From DASQGA01 sp963722715 (GTDB lineage: Bacteria; Actinomycetota; Thermoleophilia; Gaiellales; Gaiellaceae), in contig CAVROA010000023.1 in assembly GCA_963722715.1 (NCBI GenBank), forward strand, positions 1 to 64,000: a stretch of DNA of 64,000 nucleotides, in the 5' to 3' direction. Within the stretch, counting starts at the first letter, position 1, and the number at the start of each line of letters is the position of its first letter. This document shows, piece after piece, positions 1 to 7,073 of this stretch. The notes under the pieces are model-generated. The model was not told the DNA's origin, did no database searches, and was given only the letters and a program-made list of their open reading frames with translations. The position numbers were made by a program, and so were the translations under genes.

Positions 1-305
1 AGCTTGATGAGATTCGCGTACCCCTCGTTCGACTCGGCGAGGAGCGTCAGGTGGGCATACCCCTTCGTCTGTGCCCTTCGGTCGTCCGCGACGTAGACCT
101 CGCAGCCAAGAATCGGCTTGACACCGTGCTTTCCGGCCTCTCGGTACAGCTCAACCGCACCGGCAAGGGAGCCATGATCGGTGAGGGTGACGGCGGGCAT
201 CTCGAGCTCGGCGGCACGTGCGGCGAGGTCAGGGATGCGGCACGCCCCGTCGAGGATCGAGTACTCGGAGTGGACGTGTAGGTGAACGAAAGGCGCCTCG
301 GGCAC
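1..305 (-). CDS. dnaE: DNA polymerase III alpha subunit, N-terminal fragment
   Basis: Replicative DNA polymerase catalytic subunit, cut by the window edge; about 101 N-terminal residues are visible. They form the start of the PHP domain: the motif HLHVHSEYSILDGA directly after the start, then VTLTDHGSLAGAVELY and GCEVYV, all diagnostic of bacterial DnaE. GTG at 305 is chosen because the family begins within a few residues of HLHVHSEYS and a stop codon lies five codons upstream in the same frame. There is no Shine-Dalgarno sequence, but a TAGAAT box sits 9 nt before the GTG, so the message may be leaderless. The gene diverges from infA. Family identity is secure; start codon moderately so. Confidence 0.9.
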   Translation of the reverse strand, partial: MPEAPFVHLHVHSEYSILDGACRIPDLAARAAELEMPAVTLTDHGSLAGAVELYREAGKHGVKPILGCEVYVADDRRAQTKGYAHLTLLAESNEGYANLIK

Positions 306-314
306 GGGCAGTCG

Positions 315-320
315 ATTCTA
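315..320 (-). promoter_or_regulatory. Candidate -10 box for dnaE
   Basis: TAGAAT on the minus strand, 9 nt upstream of the dnaE GTG, matches five of six -10 consensus bases. No good -35 is visible. The close spacing suggests a leaderless or nearly leaderless transcript. Confidence 0.35.
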
Positions 321-330
321 GTCCGGGGGG

Positions 331-359
331 TGGACCGCACCCGATTCCCGGTTTAGACT
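331..359 (+). promoter_or_regulatory. Candidate promoter for infA
   Basis: TGGACC (331-336), a 17-bp spacer and TAGACT (354-359) form a plausible sigma-A promoter. Transcription would begin near 366, just before the strong Shine-Dalgarno sequence of infA. The -35 match is partial. Confidence 0.35.
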
Positions 360-370
360 TTCGCCTGAGA

Positions 371-377
371 AAGGAGG
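371..377 (+). promoter_or_regulatory. Strong ribosome binding site that decides the infA start
   Basis: AAGGAGG, flanked as AAAGGAGGTG, is the strongest Shine-Dalgarno in this part of the window. It lies 7 nt before the ATA codon at 385, the normal distance. The first in-frame ATG at 412 is 34 nt away, too far for this site to serve. Confidence 0.7.
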
Positions 378-384
378 TGGCCCG

Positions 385-606
385 ATAGCGACAAAGGAGG
401 AGAAGCTCGAGATGGAGGGGGAGGTCGTCGAGGCCTTTCCGAACGGCATGTTCAAGATCCAACTCGACAACGGGCACGAGGCGCTCGGCTACACGGCCGG
501 CAAGATGCGCCGCTTCCGCATCAAGATCTTTCCGGGCGACCGGGTCAAGGTCGAACTGAGCCCGTACGACCTGAACCGCGGGCGCATCGTCTACCGGCAT
601 CGCTAG
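385..606 (+). CDS. infA: Translation initiation factor IF-1, apparent ATA start
   Basis: IF-1 is a single S1/OB-fold protein that binds the 30S A site during initiation. The product matches the family along its length, with EGEVVEAFPNGMFKIQL and FPGDRVKVELSPYDLNRGRI. Read from ATA at 385 it is 73 residues, the usual size, and the N-terminal residues (x)ATKEEKLEMEGEVVE align with the standard MAKKDVIEVEGTVVE. Starting at ATG 412 would delete the first beta strand. No ATG, GTG or TTG lies in frame between the Shine-Dalgarno and 412. ATA initiation is rare and is typically discriminated against by IF-3, so the start could be autoregulatory; a base error at 387 (ATA for ATG) is the simple alternative. 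Confidence 0.9.
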   Translation: MATKEEKLEMEGEVVEAFPNGMFKIQLDNGHEALGYTAGKMRRFRIKIFPGDRVKVELSPYDLNRGRIVYRHR

Positions 607-613
607 CGCGGCC

Positions 614-647
614 CGGCCGGCGGAGACGCTGCCGCCTCCGCCGGCCG
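614..647. terminator. Perfect 12-bp hairpin between convergent genes
   Basis: Arms CGGCCGGCGGAG (614-625) and CTCCGCCGGCCG (636-647) with a 10-nt loop lie between the stop of infA and the stop of the convergent secreted protein. There is no T-tract, so it is a GC-rich hairpin that could act for both directions. Confidence 0.5.
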
Positions 648-657
648 AACCTCTTCG

Positions 658-1653
658 CTAGCTGTTCGACGCGCCCGGCGTCGGGGCGGTGGTGACAATG
701 AAATCGGCGGCGTTGCTGTTGGTGTCCCCGCTCGCGCCGTTACGCCCGACGCTGCTCCCGGGCGCATCCGTAATCGGCGGTGCCGGGGCAGCACTACCCT
801 CGACCAGGGCGTTCGCCGTCCCCTCGCCGTAGCCCACGGAATCGACGAGCGCACCCGCAAGATCGCGGAGACCAACTCCGCCCGCGGTGGACGAGAGCCC
901 GAGGCTAAAGCTCTGATCGGCCGCGCGGCTGCCTGCATAGGCGTTCCCACCGAAGAGGTAGAAGCCACCCGCGGCGATCGTAGTGCCAGCCGGAATCGTG
1001 GCGAGCGTGACGTCGCTCGTCCCGGAGGCCGACCTGTAGACCAGCTTGAAGCCGCCGACGTCGGCCGATGCGTCGCCGGCGTTGGCGATCTCGACGAACT
1101 CGTTCCCGAGTGCCCCCGTCACGCCCGTGGAGAACTCGTTGACCGTGAGACGTGCCGCGCCGACAGGCGGCGTGTCCTCGGTCGTGCAGGTGATCTCTGC
1201 GTGGCCTTCAGGGTCGTAGTCGATCTGGATTGCGCCCTGCTCTCCCCCGAACGTGCAAGCAAGACCGTTCAGAGCCTCGAAGGACGAAAGTGCCGCTCCC
1301 GGCTCGCCTTTGGGCCCTTGCGGCCCGGCGGGACCCGCTGGACCCGGAGCCCCCGCCGCCCCTTGCTCTCCCGTCGCTCCCTGCTCGCCTGCGGGGCCCT
1401 GCGCGCCGGTAACTCCGGGCGGCCCTGGATCGCCCTTCGGGCCGCGGATGTTCCATGAGAGCTTTCGCTCCCTGGGCTTGCAACTGTCGGGATCCGCGAC
1501 GACCCTCAGCTTCCCGCTCTTCAGCGTTCGACAGGCATGGATCGTCCCGTCATCGTCCGGGATCGCCGCCGTAGCGAACGTGGCTGCAATAACTCCCAGA
1601 AGCGCGACAACGCCGAGCATCGTGACTCGAGGCGTTCGACCTCGCGAGTGCAT
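658..1653 (-). CDS. Secreted collagen-like protein with lamin-tail domain
   Basis: About 331 residues, predicted exported. GGAAGGAG lies upstream of the ATG at 1653, which fixes the start ahead of a signal-type helix (residues 12-30). Residues about 31-70 contain two cysteines (41, 58). Residues 71-120 are an uninterrupted run of Gly-X-Y triplets (GPKGDPGPPG...GPKGEPGA). The C-terminal half has LTVNEFSTG and NEFVEIANAG followed by GGFYLFGG, the pattern of a lamin-tail domain (LTD). Collagen-like segments make triple helices, and extracellular LTDs occur in surface proteins and nucleases, but no enzymatic motif is seen. Likely a surface or matrix protein, transcribed alone. Confidence 0.75.
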   Translation of the reverse strand: MHSRGRTPRVTMLGVVALLGVIAATFATAAIPDDDGTIHACRTLKSGKLRVVADPDSCKPRERKLSWNIRGPKGDPGPPGVTGAQGPAGEQGATGEQGAAGAPGPAGPAGPQGPKGEPGAALSSFEALNGLACTFGGEQGAIQIDYDPEGHAEITCTTEDTPPVGAARLTVNEFSTGVTGALGNEFVEIANAGDASADVGGFKLVYRSASGTSDVTLATIPAGTTIAAGGFYLFGGNAYAGSRAADQSFSLGLSSTAGGVGLRDLAGALVDSVGYGEGTANALVEGSAAPAPPITDAPGSSVGRNGASGDTNSNAADFIVTTAPTPGASNS

Positions 1654-1809
1654 CACTCTTTCTCCTTCCGATCGATGGACACGCACCGGTGATAGCGCTG
1701 TCCGGACGGCAATCCCCCGCCTGCGCTCATTTCGGTCGTCTCCCGACACACAAACGTGAGCTTTTGAGGGCTTACCTCTCGTGGACCGCGAGGTGCTCGG
1801 CGGGACAGG

Positions 1810-1950
1810 TCAGCGGCTGCCGAGCGGGTCTTCGCGACGCAGACGCTCGATCAGCTCCGACGCCTCGGCCCTCGTGTCAGGCCAGCGCGTGTCGGTCTGG
1901 GTGCAAAGAGCTCTAGCGAGTGCGTAGATCTGGCGCACCGTCGGCTTCAA
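1810..1950 (-). CDS. Small conserved-looking protein of 46 residues
   Basis: TTG at 1950 is preceded by GGGGAGA and opens a 46-residue frame reading PTVRQIYALARALC, then WPDTRAEASELIERLRRED. The composition (two amphipathic helices, conserved-looking Trp-Pro turn) is protein-like and I recall similar short proteins in actinobacterial genomes, but I cannot name a family. It lies between the collagen-like gene and the divergent hot-dog gene. Function unknown. Confidence 0.5.
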   Translation of the reverse strand: MKPTVRQIYALARALCTQTDTRWPDTRAEASELIERLRREDPLGSR

Positions 1951-2109
1951 GCCGGCTCTCCCCGACCCGGGGCGGGGTCCAGAGCCCCGGAGCGAGCGCT
2001 GTGATCGCATGCAGAAACCGAACCAGGCAAAAGCGCACTGGTGTGTCAAGCAAGGTGACAAGACTGAGCCGTCGGGTGACGGAGGCGAAACCCATATGGT
2101 CTCGGCCGC
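1951..2109. other. Intergenic region with small inverted repeats
   Basis: Separates the 46-residue gene from the hot-dog gene. TGTCA-N7-TGACA (about 2045-2061) is a 5-bp inverted repeat that could be a small operator. CTCGGCC-GCAT-GGCCGAG (2101-2118) is a perfect 7-bp hairpin whose loop holds the ATG of the next gene. No known riboswitch consensus fits. Confidence 0.3.
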
Positions 2110-2793
2110 ATGGCCGAGTCGCTCCTCATTCCCGGGCGCTACAACGGCCCTCCGGGATCCGCGAACGGCGGCTACGCCTGCGGACTCGTTGCCGCGCACG
2201 TCGACGGCGATGCGGAGGTGACGCTCCGCCTCCCGCCGCCGCTCGACACCCCTATGTCGCTCGTTCGGGACGGCGGTCGAGTCGAGCTCCGCGACGGCGA
2301 CCGGCTCGTCGCGGAGGCGGAGCCGGTCGAGCTCGACCTCGAGGTGCCGCGCCCTGTGTCGCTGCCCGAGGCCGACCTGGCCGCGCGTGATTTCGCGGGC
2401 TTTCTCCACCACGCCTACTCAACGTGCTTTGTCTGTGGCCCGGACCGGAGGGACGGGCTCGCCATCTACCCTGGGCCGGTCGCGGGACGCGACGGGATCG
2501 TTGCCGCGCCCTGGGTCCCAGGTGGCGCGGTACCTCCGGAGCTGGTCTGGGCGGTTCTCGACTGCCCATCGGGCTGGGCAGTCGACGACTTCCAGCGCGA
2601 AGGAATTCTCCTCGGGAGGCTGGCCGCCCACATCGCCACGCTGCCGCGCGCTGGCGAGCCTCACGTCGCGATCGGCTGGCGACGCGCGATCGAGGGTCGC
2701 AAGCGTGTGGCCGGCTCCGCCCTCTACACCGCGGCCGGCGACCTGCTCGCCTTCGCGGCCTCGACGTGGATCGAGCTCCGCGCTCCTAACTAG
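2110..2793 (+). CDS. Hot-dog fold thioesterase-like protein
   Basis: 227 residues. The N-terminal PGSANGGYACGLVAAH and the central CFVCGP...GLAIYPGP segments resemble double hot-dog acyl-CoA thioesterase-like proteins common in actinobacteria; such proteins hydrolyse or bind acyl-CoA thioesters, but no specific substrate can be read. The ATG at 2110 sits in the loop of a 7-bp hairpin and has no adjacent Shine-Dalgarno (a GGAGG is about 25 nt away). Its TAG shares the sequence CTAG with the stop of the convergent cupin gene. Family level moderately sure; no catalytic assignment. Confidence 0.65.
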   Translation: MAESLLIPGRYNGPPGSANGGYACGLVAAHVDGDAEVTLRLPPPLDTPMSLVRDGGRVELRDGDRLVAEAEPVELDLEVPRPVSLPEADLAARDFAGFLHHAYSTCFVCGPDRRDGLAIYPGPVAGRDGIVAAPWVPGGAVPPELVWAVLDCPSGWAVDDFQREGILLGRLAAHIATLPRAGEPHVAIGWRRAIEGRKRVAGSALYTAAGDLLAFAASTWIELRAPN

Positions 2794-3166
2794 TGGGCGT
2801 GTTCGGCAGGAAGGCCGAAGCGCTCGGCCGTCTCGCCCTCGAAGTCGAATTCGATCACGACGGCAGGTTCCTCGCCCGTGACCCAGGCGTCATGACCTGG
2901 CTCGATTGCAATCACAGCTGGGGCCTCGTGCTCGAACGTGTGGCCATCGGAGTACTCGCCCTCGATCCGGCCGCGGGCGAGAAAGCCAACGTGGGCGTGC
3001 ATGCATAGGTCGTGCCCACTTCGGGCTTCATGTTCTTCGACCAGCGGAAGCCGGCGGGGTAGACGACGCGCTTCACCCGGCCGCTGCCCACCGGCACGAC
3101 GTCGACTGTGGCGCCGCCGACCTCGCGGTGGTCGGCTCCGTCGATCGGTGCGATCAGCGGATCCAC
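2790..3166 (-). pseudogene. Cupin-domain protein, frameshifted
   Basis: Intended product about 125 residues. The N-terminal part (GTG at 3166: DPLIAPIDGADHREV, then GFRWSKNMKPEVG) and the C-terminal part (CMHAHVGFLARGRIEGEY, then VIAIEPGHDAWVTGEEP) are typical of a small cupin that senses or binds a ligand through His residues (MHAHVG). They lie in different frames; restoring one base near 3009-3012 joins them. The span is 377 nt (3n+2), consistent with a one-base deletion. Last gene of the FAD/GNAT operon. Either a recent pseudogene or a sequence error. Confidence 0.6.
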
Positions 3167-3175
3167 GCCGGCAGC

Positions 3176-4082
3176 CTAGTCGAGGAGCTTGGACGAGCTC
3201 CAGCTGCACAGCTACTCGACGAAATCCGAGCGCGTCGTTCAGGGCGAGCATGCCCGGGTTCTCAAAATCGGTTCCGGTCACGATCCGCTCCACCCCTCGC
3301 TCGGCGGCGAGCCGCATGGACGCGAGCTTGCTCGCGCGCGCGAGCCCACGGCGGCGGAACTCGGGCAGCGTGCCGGTCACCTCGACCTCCGCGAAGCGCC
3401 CGTCTACGAGGAGCCAGGATGCGGCCACGGCACGTCCGTCGACGATTGCGACGACGCTCGCCTCGCCGTCAAGGTGTGGGTGCCGCCACATGTCGGCTTG
3501 CCACTCCGCGAAAGTCGAACCGGTCCACGGCTCGTCGGCCGGCATCCCGGCTTCCACCGCCACGAAGAGCTCATAAAGCTCGTGTACCCGTTCGCGTACC
3601 TCCGCGAGCTGAATGATCTCCGCGCCGGCAGGGGGAGACGATGCCGGCAGATCGACCGCACGGAGGTCGATCTCGTAGAGCTGCTCCCGGCGCGCGATCG
3701 TGAACCCCCGAGCCGCCGCAAACGTTTCGCCCCGGAACCCTGGAATCGCGTATGAGGTGACCTTCCGGGCGCTGCAGGCACGCAGATGGGCCTCCGACCG
3801 AGCGAAGAGCTCGCTACCTATGCCCCTCCCTTCCCGGTCCTGTCGGACCACGACCCAGAGTCCCGCGACACCCGCACTGGCTACCTGCCAGGTCAGGTTG
3901 GCAGACGCCCAGCCCACAACCTCGCCGCCATCGACCGCGACTAGCCAGTTCGCCCTTGCTCGCTGGGGCTCGCTCTCGTACTCATGACTCAGGCTGGCCG
4001 CCGTCCAGAGCCAGTGCGGATTGGCTGCACGTGCAAGCGCCGCCACCGCAGCGGAGTCCTCCGGAGTAAACGGACGGATCAC
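3176..4082 (-). CDS. Tandem GNAT acetyltransferase, probable frameshift near the C terminus
   Basis: Two GNAT domains in one chain. Domain 1 carries VVVRQDREGRGIGSELF, the acetyl-CoA pyrophosphate loop; domain 2 carries LPEFRRRGLARASKL and TDFENPGMLALNDALGF. Acetyl donor is expected to be acetyl-CoA; acceptor unknown. The GTG at 4082 overlaps the FAD gene stop as GTGA. In the given sequence the frame does not stop here but runs on through the cupin to 2790. Removing one C (plus-strand GG at 3191-3192) gives an ending VQLELVKLLD and a TAG at 3178-3176, nine bases before the cupin GTG, which is the expected operon spacing. The span is 3n+1, as an insertion predicts. Confidence 0.75.
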
Positions 4083-5206
4083 CCGAAGCGTCCGGGCGTG
4101 TGCTCCGGGGTCGGCGATCCCTCGGCAAGACGCTTGCAGGCGGCCGGGATGGTCATCATCCCGATCGACGAGAAGCCGGACGCGACCTCGAGCCCCTCGA
4201 GCCCCGGCACCGGACCGACGACCGGAAGCCCGTCGGGGCTCATCGCGCGCCGCCCCGACCACGCGGCGACGACCGGGACCCCGCGGAGCTGCGGCGAGAC
4301 CCGGGCTGCCCGCTCGGCGAGGCGACGGACCGTGTCAGGACCCTCTGCCTCCTCCGTCAACGACCGCCCCAGTGAGGTGCCGATCACGCACTGGCCGGCC
4401 GAGCGCCCGCCGAGGAGAAGCGAGACGAGGGTTGGCTCCTCGGCTTCTCCGGCCGCAACCTGAGCGAGTGTCGGCTCCGCTACGAGCGTGCCCATGTCCT
4501 CCTGGACCGGCCAGACAGCCTGCTCGATCGAGTACGGCGGCGGCCGGTCGACCGGAGCCGTCTCCATGAGCCAGCCCCGCGACGACGAGATCGGTAGATC
4601 AGTCCTCGCCGTGCGGAGGAGAAACCTTGCCCGAGGTCCGCTCGCCACGACGATACGGTCGCACCTGAGGATGCCAACGTCGGTCGCAAGGCCCGAGACC
4701 CGTCCCGTGTCGAGGAGAATCCGCTTCGCCTCGCAACCGAGTCTGAGCTCGACCCCGGCATGTCGCGCGGCCTCGGCCATCGCCGTCGTCGCGCCCATCG
4801 CATCGAGAACGAATCCGCCCTCGACCACATACCCACCGGCGAGGTCGTCGGCAAACCAAGGATCCTCACGAAGATCGACTTCCTCGCCGCCGACGGACTC
4901 GGCATAGGCCCGCGCGTGTGGGAGCTCGTCCTCTTCAACTGCGAGGACGAGCTGGGGGCGCGGCCCGAAGTCGAACGGTACCGGCCCGTGCTCCTGCAGC
5001 TCCGCATAGATCGCGACCGACTCCTCCAGGTGCTCGTTGATCCACGCCGCAGGCTGCCGGAAGAGGAAACCTCCGTTTCGCCCGGACGCACCGGCCCCGA
5101 TCCCACCCCGCTCGACAAGAACGACTTTGTCGCCGCGCTCGGCGGCGTACCGCGCGACCGCGAGGCCGGCGAGCCCTCCGCCGACGACGACCGTTTCCCG
5201 GGTCAG
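4079..5206 (-). CDS. FAD-dependent amine/amino-acid oxidase (DAO family), CTG start
   Basis: About 375 residues. The dinucleotide-binding motif VVVGGGLAGLAVARYAAERG opens the protein, followed by GIGAGASGRNGGF, typical of DAO-type flavoproteins that oxidise amines or amino acids; GLPVVGPVPGLEGLEVASGF near the end closes the FAD site. The flavin fold needs a start just before TVVVGGG. The only candidate is CTG at 5206, whose CTGA overlaps the stop of the upstream small membrane protein; no ATG, GTG or TTG is suitable. The stop overlaps the GNAT start as GTGA. Substrate not identifiable; GNAT and cupin partners suggest amine catabolism or modification. Confidence 0.8.
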   Translation of the reverse strand: MTRETVVVGGGLAGLAVARYAAERGDKVVLVERGGIGAGASGRNGGFLFRQPAAWINEHLEESVAIYAELQEHGPVPFDFGPRPQLVLAVEEDELPHARAYAESVGGEEVDLREDPWFADDLAGGYVVEGGFVLDAMGATTAMAEAARHAGVELRLGCEAKRILLDTGRVSGLATDVGILRCDRIVVASGPRARFLLRTARTDLPISSSRGWLMETAPVDRPPPYSIEQAVWPVQEDMGTLVAEPTLAQVAAGEAEEPTLVSLLLGGRSAGQCVIGTSLGRSLTEEAEGPDTVRRLAERAARVSPQLRGVPVVAAWSGRRAMSPDGLPVVGPVPGLEGLEVASGFSSIGMMTIPAACKRLAEGSPTPEHTPGRFG

Positions 5207-5424
5207 CTCGGGGTGTAGTCGTTCGAAGAGCCGCGGCTGCGCCAGAACAAGAGCGCTCCGGTCGCGGCACCGACCCCGGCCAGGATCGCCGCGAACTTCC
5301 GTCTCCGCGAGCCAGCCTTCGTCCCGGGGACCGCTGCCTTCGCCTTCGACTTCAGCATCCGCTTCGCGATCGTTGTTCCGCCGGTATAGACCAGCCAGCC
5401 GATCATCGCTTTTCGCTTGTTCAT
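5203..5424 (-). CDS. Small membrane protein of 73 residues
   Basis: GGGGAGG lies 5 nt before the ATG at 5424. The protein begins MNKRKAMIGWLVYTGG, has a very basic stretch (KRMLKSKAKAAV, AGSRRRK) and one hydrophobic helix at about residues 44-62. Its stop overlaps the CTG start of the FAD oxidoreductase. Function unknown; first gene of a four-gene operon. Confidence 0.7.
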   Translation of the reverse strand: MNKRKAMIGWLVYTGGTTIAKRMLKSKAKAAVPGTKAGSRRRKFAAILAGVGAATGALLFWRSRGSSNDYTPS

Positions 5425-5600
5425 CTCGCCTCCCCTTTGACCCGGCGCACTCTAACGGCGCCGTCGGGATAGGCCGGACGCATCTAGGAGGAAGGCTCCG
5501 CCGGCCGGCGTGCCGCACGGCGGGCCGCCGCGTGGTTAGCGGGCCGCTCGCCGGTCAGCGGGAGCACGCTCTCAGAGTGGCGCGCGAGCGTCCGTCTCGC
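5425..5600. other. Intergenic stretch with a doubtful basic mini-ORF
   Basis: Lies between lipoamide dehydrogenase and the 73-residue protein, both on the minus strand. A 39-codon minus frame (5603 to 5484, starting MARRTLARHSESVLPL) is Arg/Ala-rich with no clear ribosome site; I consider it unproven. Confidence 0.25.
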
Positions 5601-5628
5601 CATCCCCCGTTTGCGACCGGGGAGGATG
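5601..5628 (-). terminator. Hairpin after lpdA
   Basis: Arms CATCCCCCG and CGGGGAGGATG, with one bulged base, lie immediately after the lpdA stop on the minus strand. No T-tract follows, so it is a weak terminator candidate. Confidence 0.35.
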
Positions 5629-5632
5629 CGCC

Positions 5633-7039
5633 TTATGCGCTTGCTTTCGCGCGCTTCTTGTTCGGCAGGTGGATCGCTCGGCCAAGCGCAACGAGCCCGG
5701 CTTCCTTGATCGCCTCCGAGAGCGTCGGGTGCGCCGCCATGCCGTCGGCGATCGTTTCCACTGTCGCCTCTGCGTCGAGTGCGACGACCCCCGCCTCGAC
5801 GAGATCGGTCACGTGCGGACCGACCATGACGAGCCCGAGGAACTCGCCGTAACGCGTCTCGTGGATCGACTTGACCCAGCCGACGGTCTCGTTCTGCATC
5901 ATCGCGCGGCCGTTTGCAGACCACGGGAACCTGCCGACCGCGACCGCATCACCATGCTGTTCCCTTGCCTCCTGCTCGGTGAGCCCGACTGATGCGATCT
6001 CGGGGTCCGTGTAGATAGGTCGCGGAACGCCTCGGTTGTCGACGATCGCCTCATTGCCCATCGCGTTCTCCGCCGCGACCTCGCCCTCGCGGAACGCCGT
6101 ATGCGCGAGCTGCCAGTAACCGGCGCAGTCTCCGATCGCATAGATGTTCGCGACCGTCGTCCGGCGGTGCTCGTCGGCGGCGATGCCCTGCTTGGGGTCG
6201 AACTCGATCCCGGCGGCCTCGAGCCCGACGTCGGCCACGAGCGGGCCGCGCCCCGTGGCGACCAGCATCAGGTCGGCCTCCACGGTCTGGCCGTCGCCGT
6301 AGTGCACCACCAGTCCTTCACCCTGCTCCTCGACCTTCTTGCACTGCGACTCGAGGTGGACGTCGATGCCGCGCTTCTTGAACTGCTTCAGGAGCTCCTT
6401 CTGGGCATCCGCATCTTCGGCGGGGATCAGCGCAGGCAGCATCTCGACGATCGTCACCTCGCTCCCGAACCGGCGCAGGATCGACGCGAACTCGCAGCCG
6501 ATGATGCCGCCGCCCAGGATCACGAGCCGCTTCGGCACCTCGGTCTGGGAGAGGAGACCCGTTGAGTCCACACAGCGGGCGGAGTCGATCCCGTCGATCG
6601 GCGGGCGGAGGGGGAACGAGCCGGTCGCAACGACGGCGCTCTTGAAGCTCACGTCCTCCCCGCCCTCGACCGTGATCGTGCTCGCATCCTTGAAGCGGCC
6701 GGTGCCCTTCACCCACTCGACGCCGTTCGCCTTGAAGAGCCCGGCGACGCCGCCTGTCAGCTGCTTGACGATGGCGTCCTTCCACTCGTTCGCCTTCGCA
6801 AAATCGAGCTCCGGCTCGCCGACGTTCACACCCAGCTTGGCGAAGGTCTCCTCGGCCTCCTTGATCGCGAACGCGGTCTGCACCCATGCTTTGGTCGGAA
6901 TGCACCCGACTCGCAGGCAGGTTCCACCGAGCTCTGTCTCCTTGTCGATGCAGACGGTCTTCGCACCCAGCTGTGCGGCGCGGATCGCCGCCGTGTATCC
7001 GCCCGGGCCTCCGCCAAGGACGGCGACGTCACAGTCCAT
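5633..7039 (-). CDS. lpdA: Dihydrolipoamide dehydrogenase (E3)
   Basis: 468 residues, standard E3 length. It reoxidises dihydrolipoyl groups of 2-oxoacid dehydrogenases with NAD. FAD site VAVLGGGPGGYTAAIRAAQL at the N terminus; redox disulfide GGTCLRVGCIPTKA; NAD site VILGGGIIGCEFASIL; second FAD motif YAIGDCAGYWQLAHTA; catalytic AHPTLSEAIKEA near the C terminus. GAGGGGAGACC precedes the ATG. It is downstream of HD-GYP and MFS genes rather than in the pdh cluster, 4 kb away, but probably supplies E3 to that complex. Confidence 0.95.
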   Translation of the reverse strand: MDCDVAVLGGGPGGYTAAIRAAQLGAKTVCIDKETELGGTCLRVGCIPTKAWVQTAFAIKEAEETFAKLGVNVGEPELDFAKANEWKDAIVKQLTGGVAGLFKANGVEWVKGTGRFKDASTITVEGGEDVSFKSAVVATGSFPLRPPIDGIDSARCVDSTGLLSQTEVPKRLVILGGGIIGCEFASILRRFGSEVTIVEMLPALIPAEDADAQKELLKQFKKRGIDVHLESQCKKVEEQGEGLVVHYGDGQTVEADLMLVATGRGPLVADVGLEAAGIEFDPKQGIAADEHRRTTVANIYAIGDCAGYWQLAHTAFREGEVAAENAMGNEAIVDNRGVPRPIYTDPEIASVGLTEQEAREQHGDAVAVGRFPWSANGRAMMQNETVGWVKSIHETRYGEFLGLVMVGPHVTDLVEAGVVALDAEATVETIADGMAAHPTLSEAIKEAGLVALGRAIHLPNKKRAKASA

Positions 7040-7073
7040 GGTCTCCCCTCAGTCTCGGGTTCCGCGAGCGATC

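Noticed and set aside
2041..2095. ZTP or other riboswitch before the hot-dog gene
   Set aside because: CGGGTGACGG resembles a piece of the ZTP motif, but the second conserved element is missing and the gene is not in folate metabolism.
2790..4082. GNAT-cupin fusion protein
   Set aside because: The continuous frame depends on two opposite one-base changes; the cupin N-terminal half is encoded in the other frame.
5633..7073. C-terminal extension of the MFS protein across the lpdA gene
   Set aside because: The extension is Arg/Ser-rich out-of-frame translation of lpdA; a natural end appears after a one-base shift.
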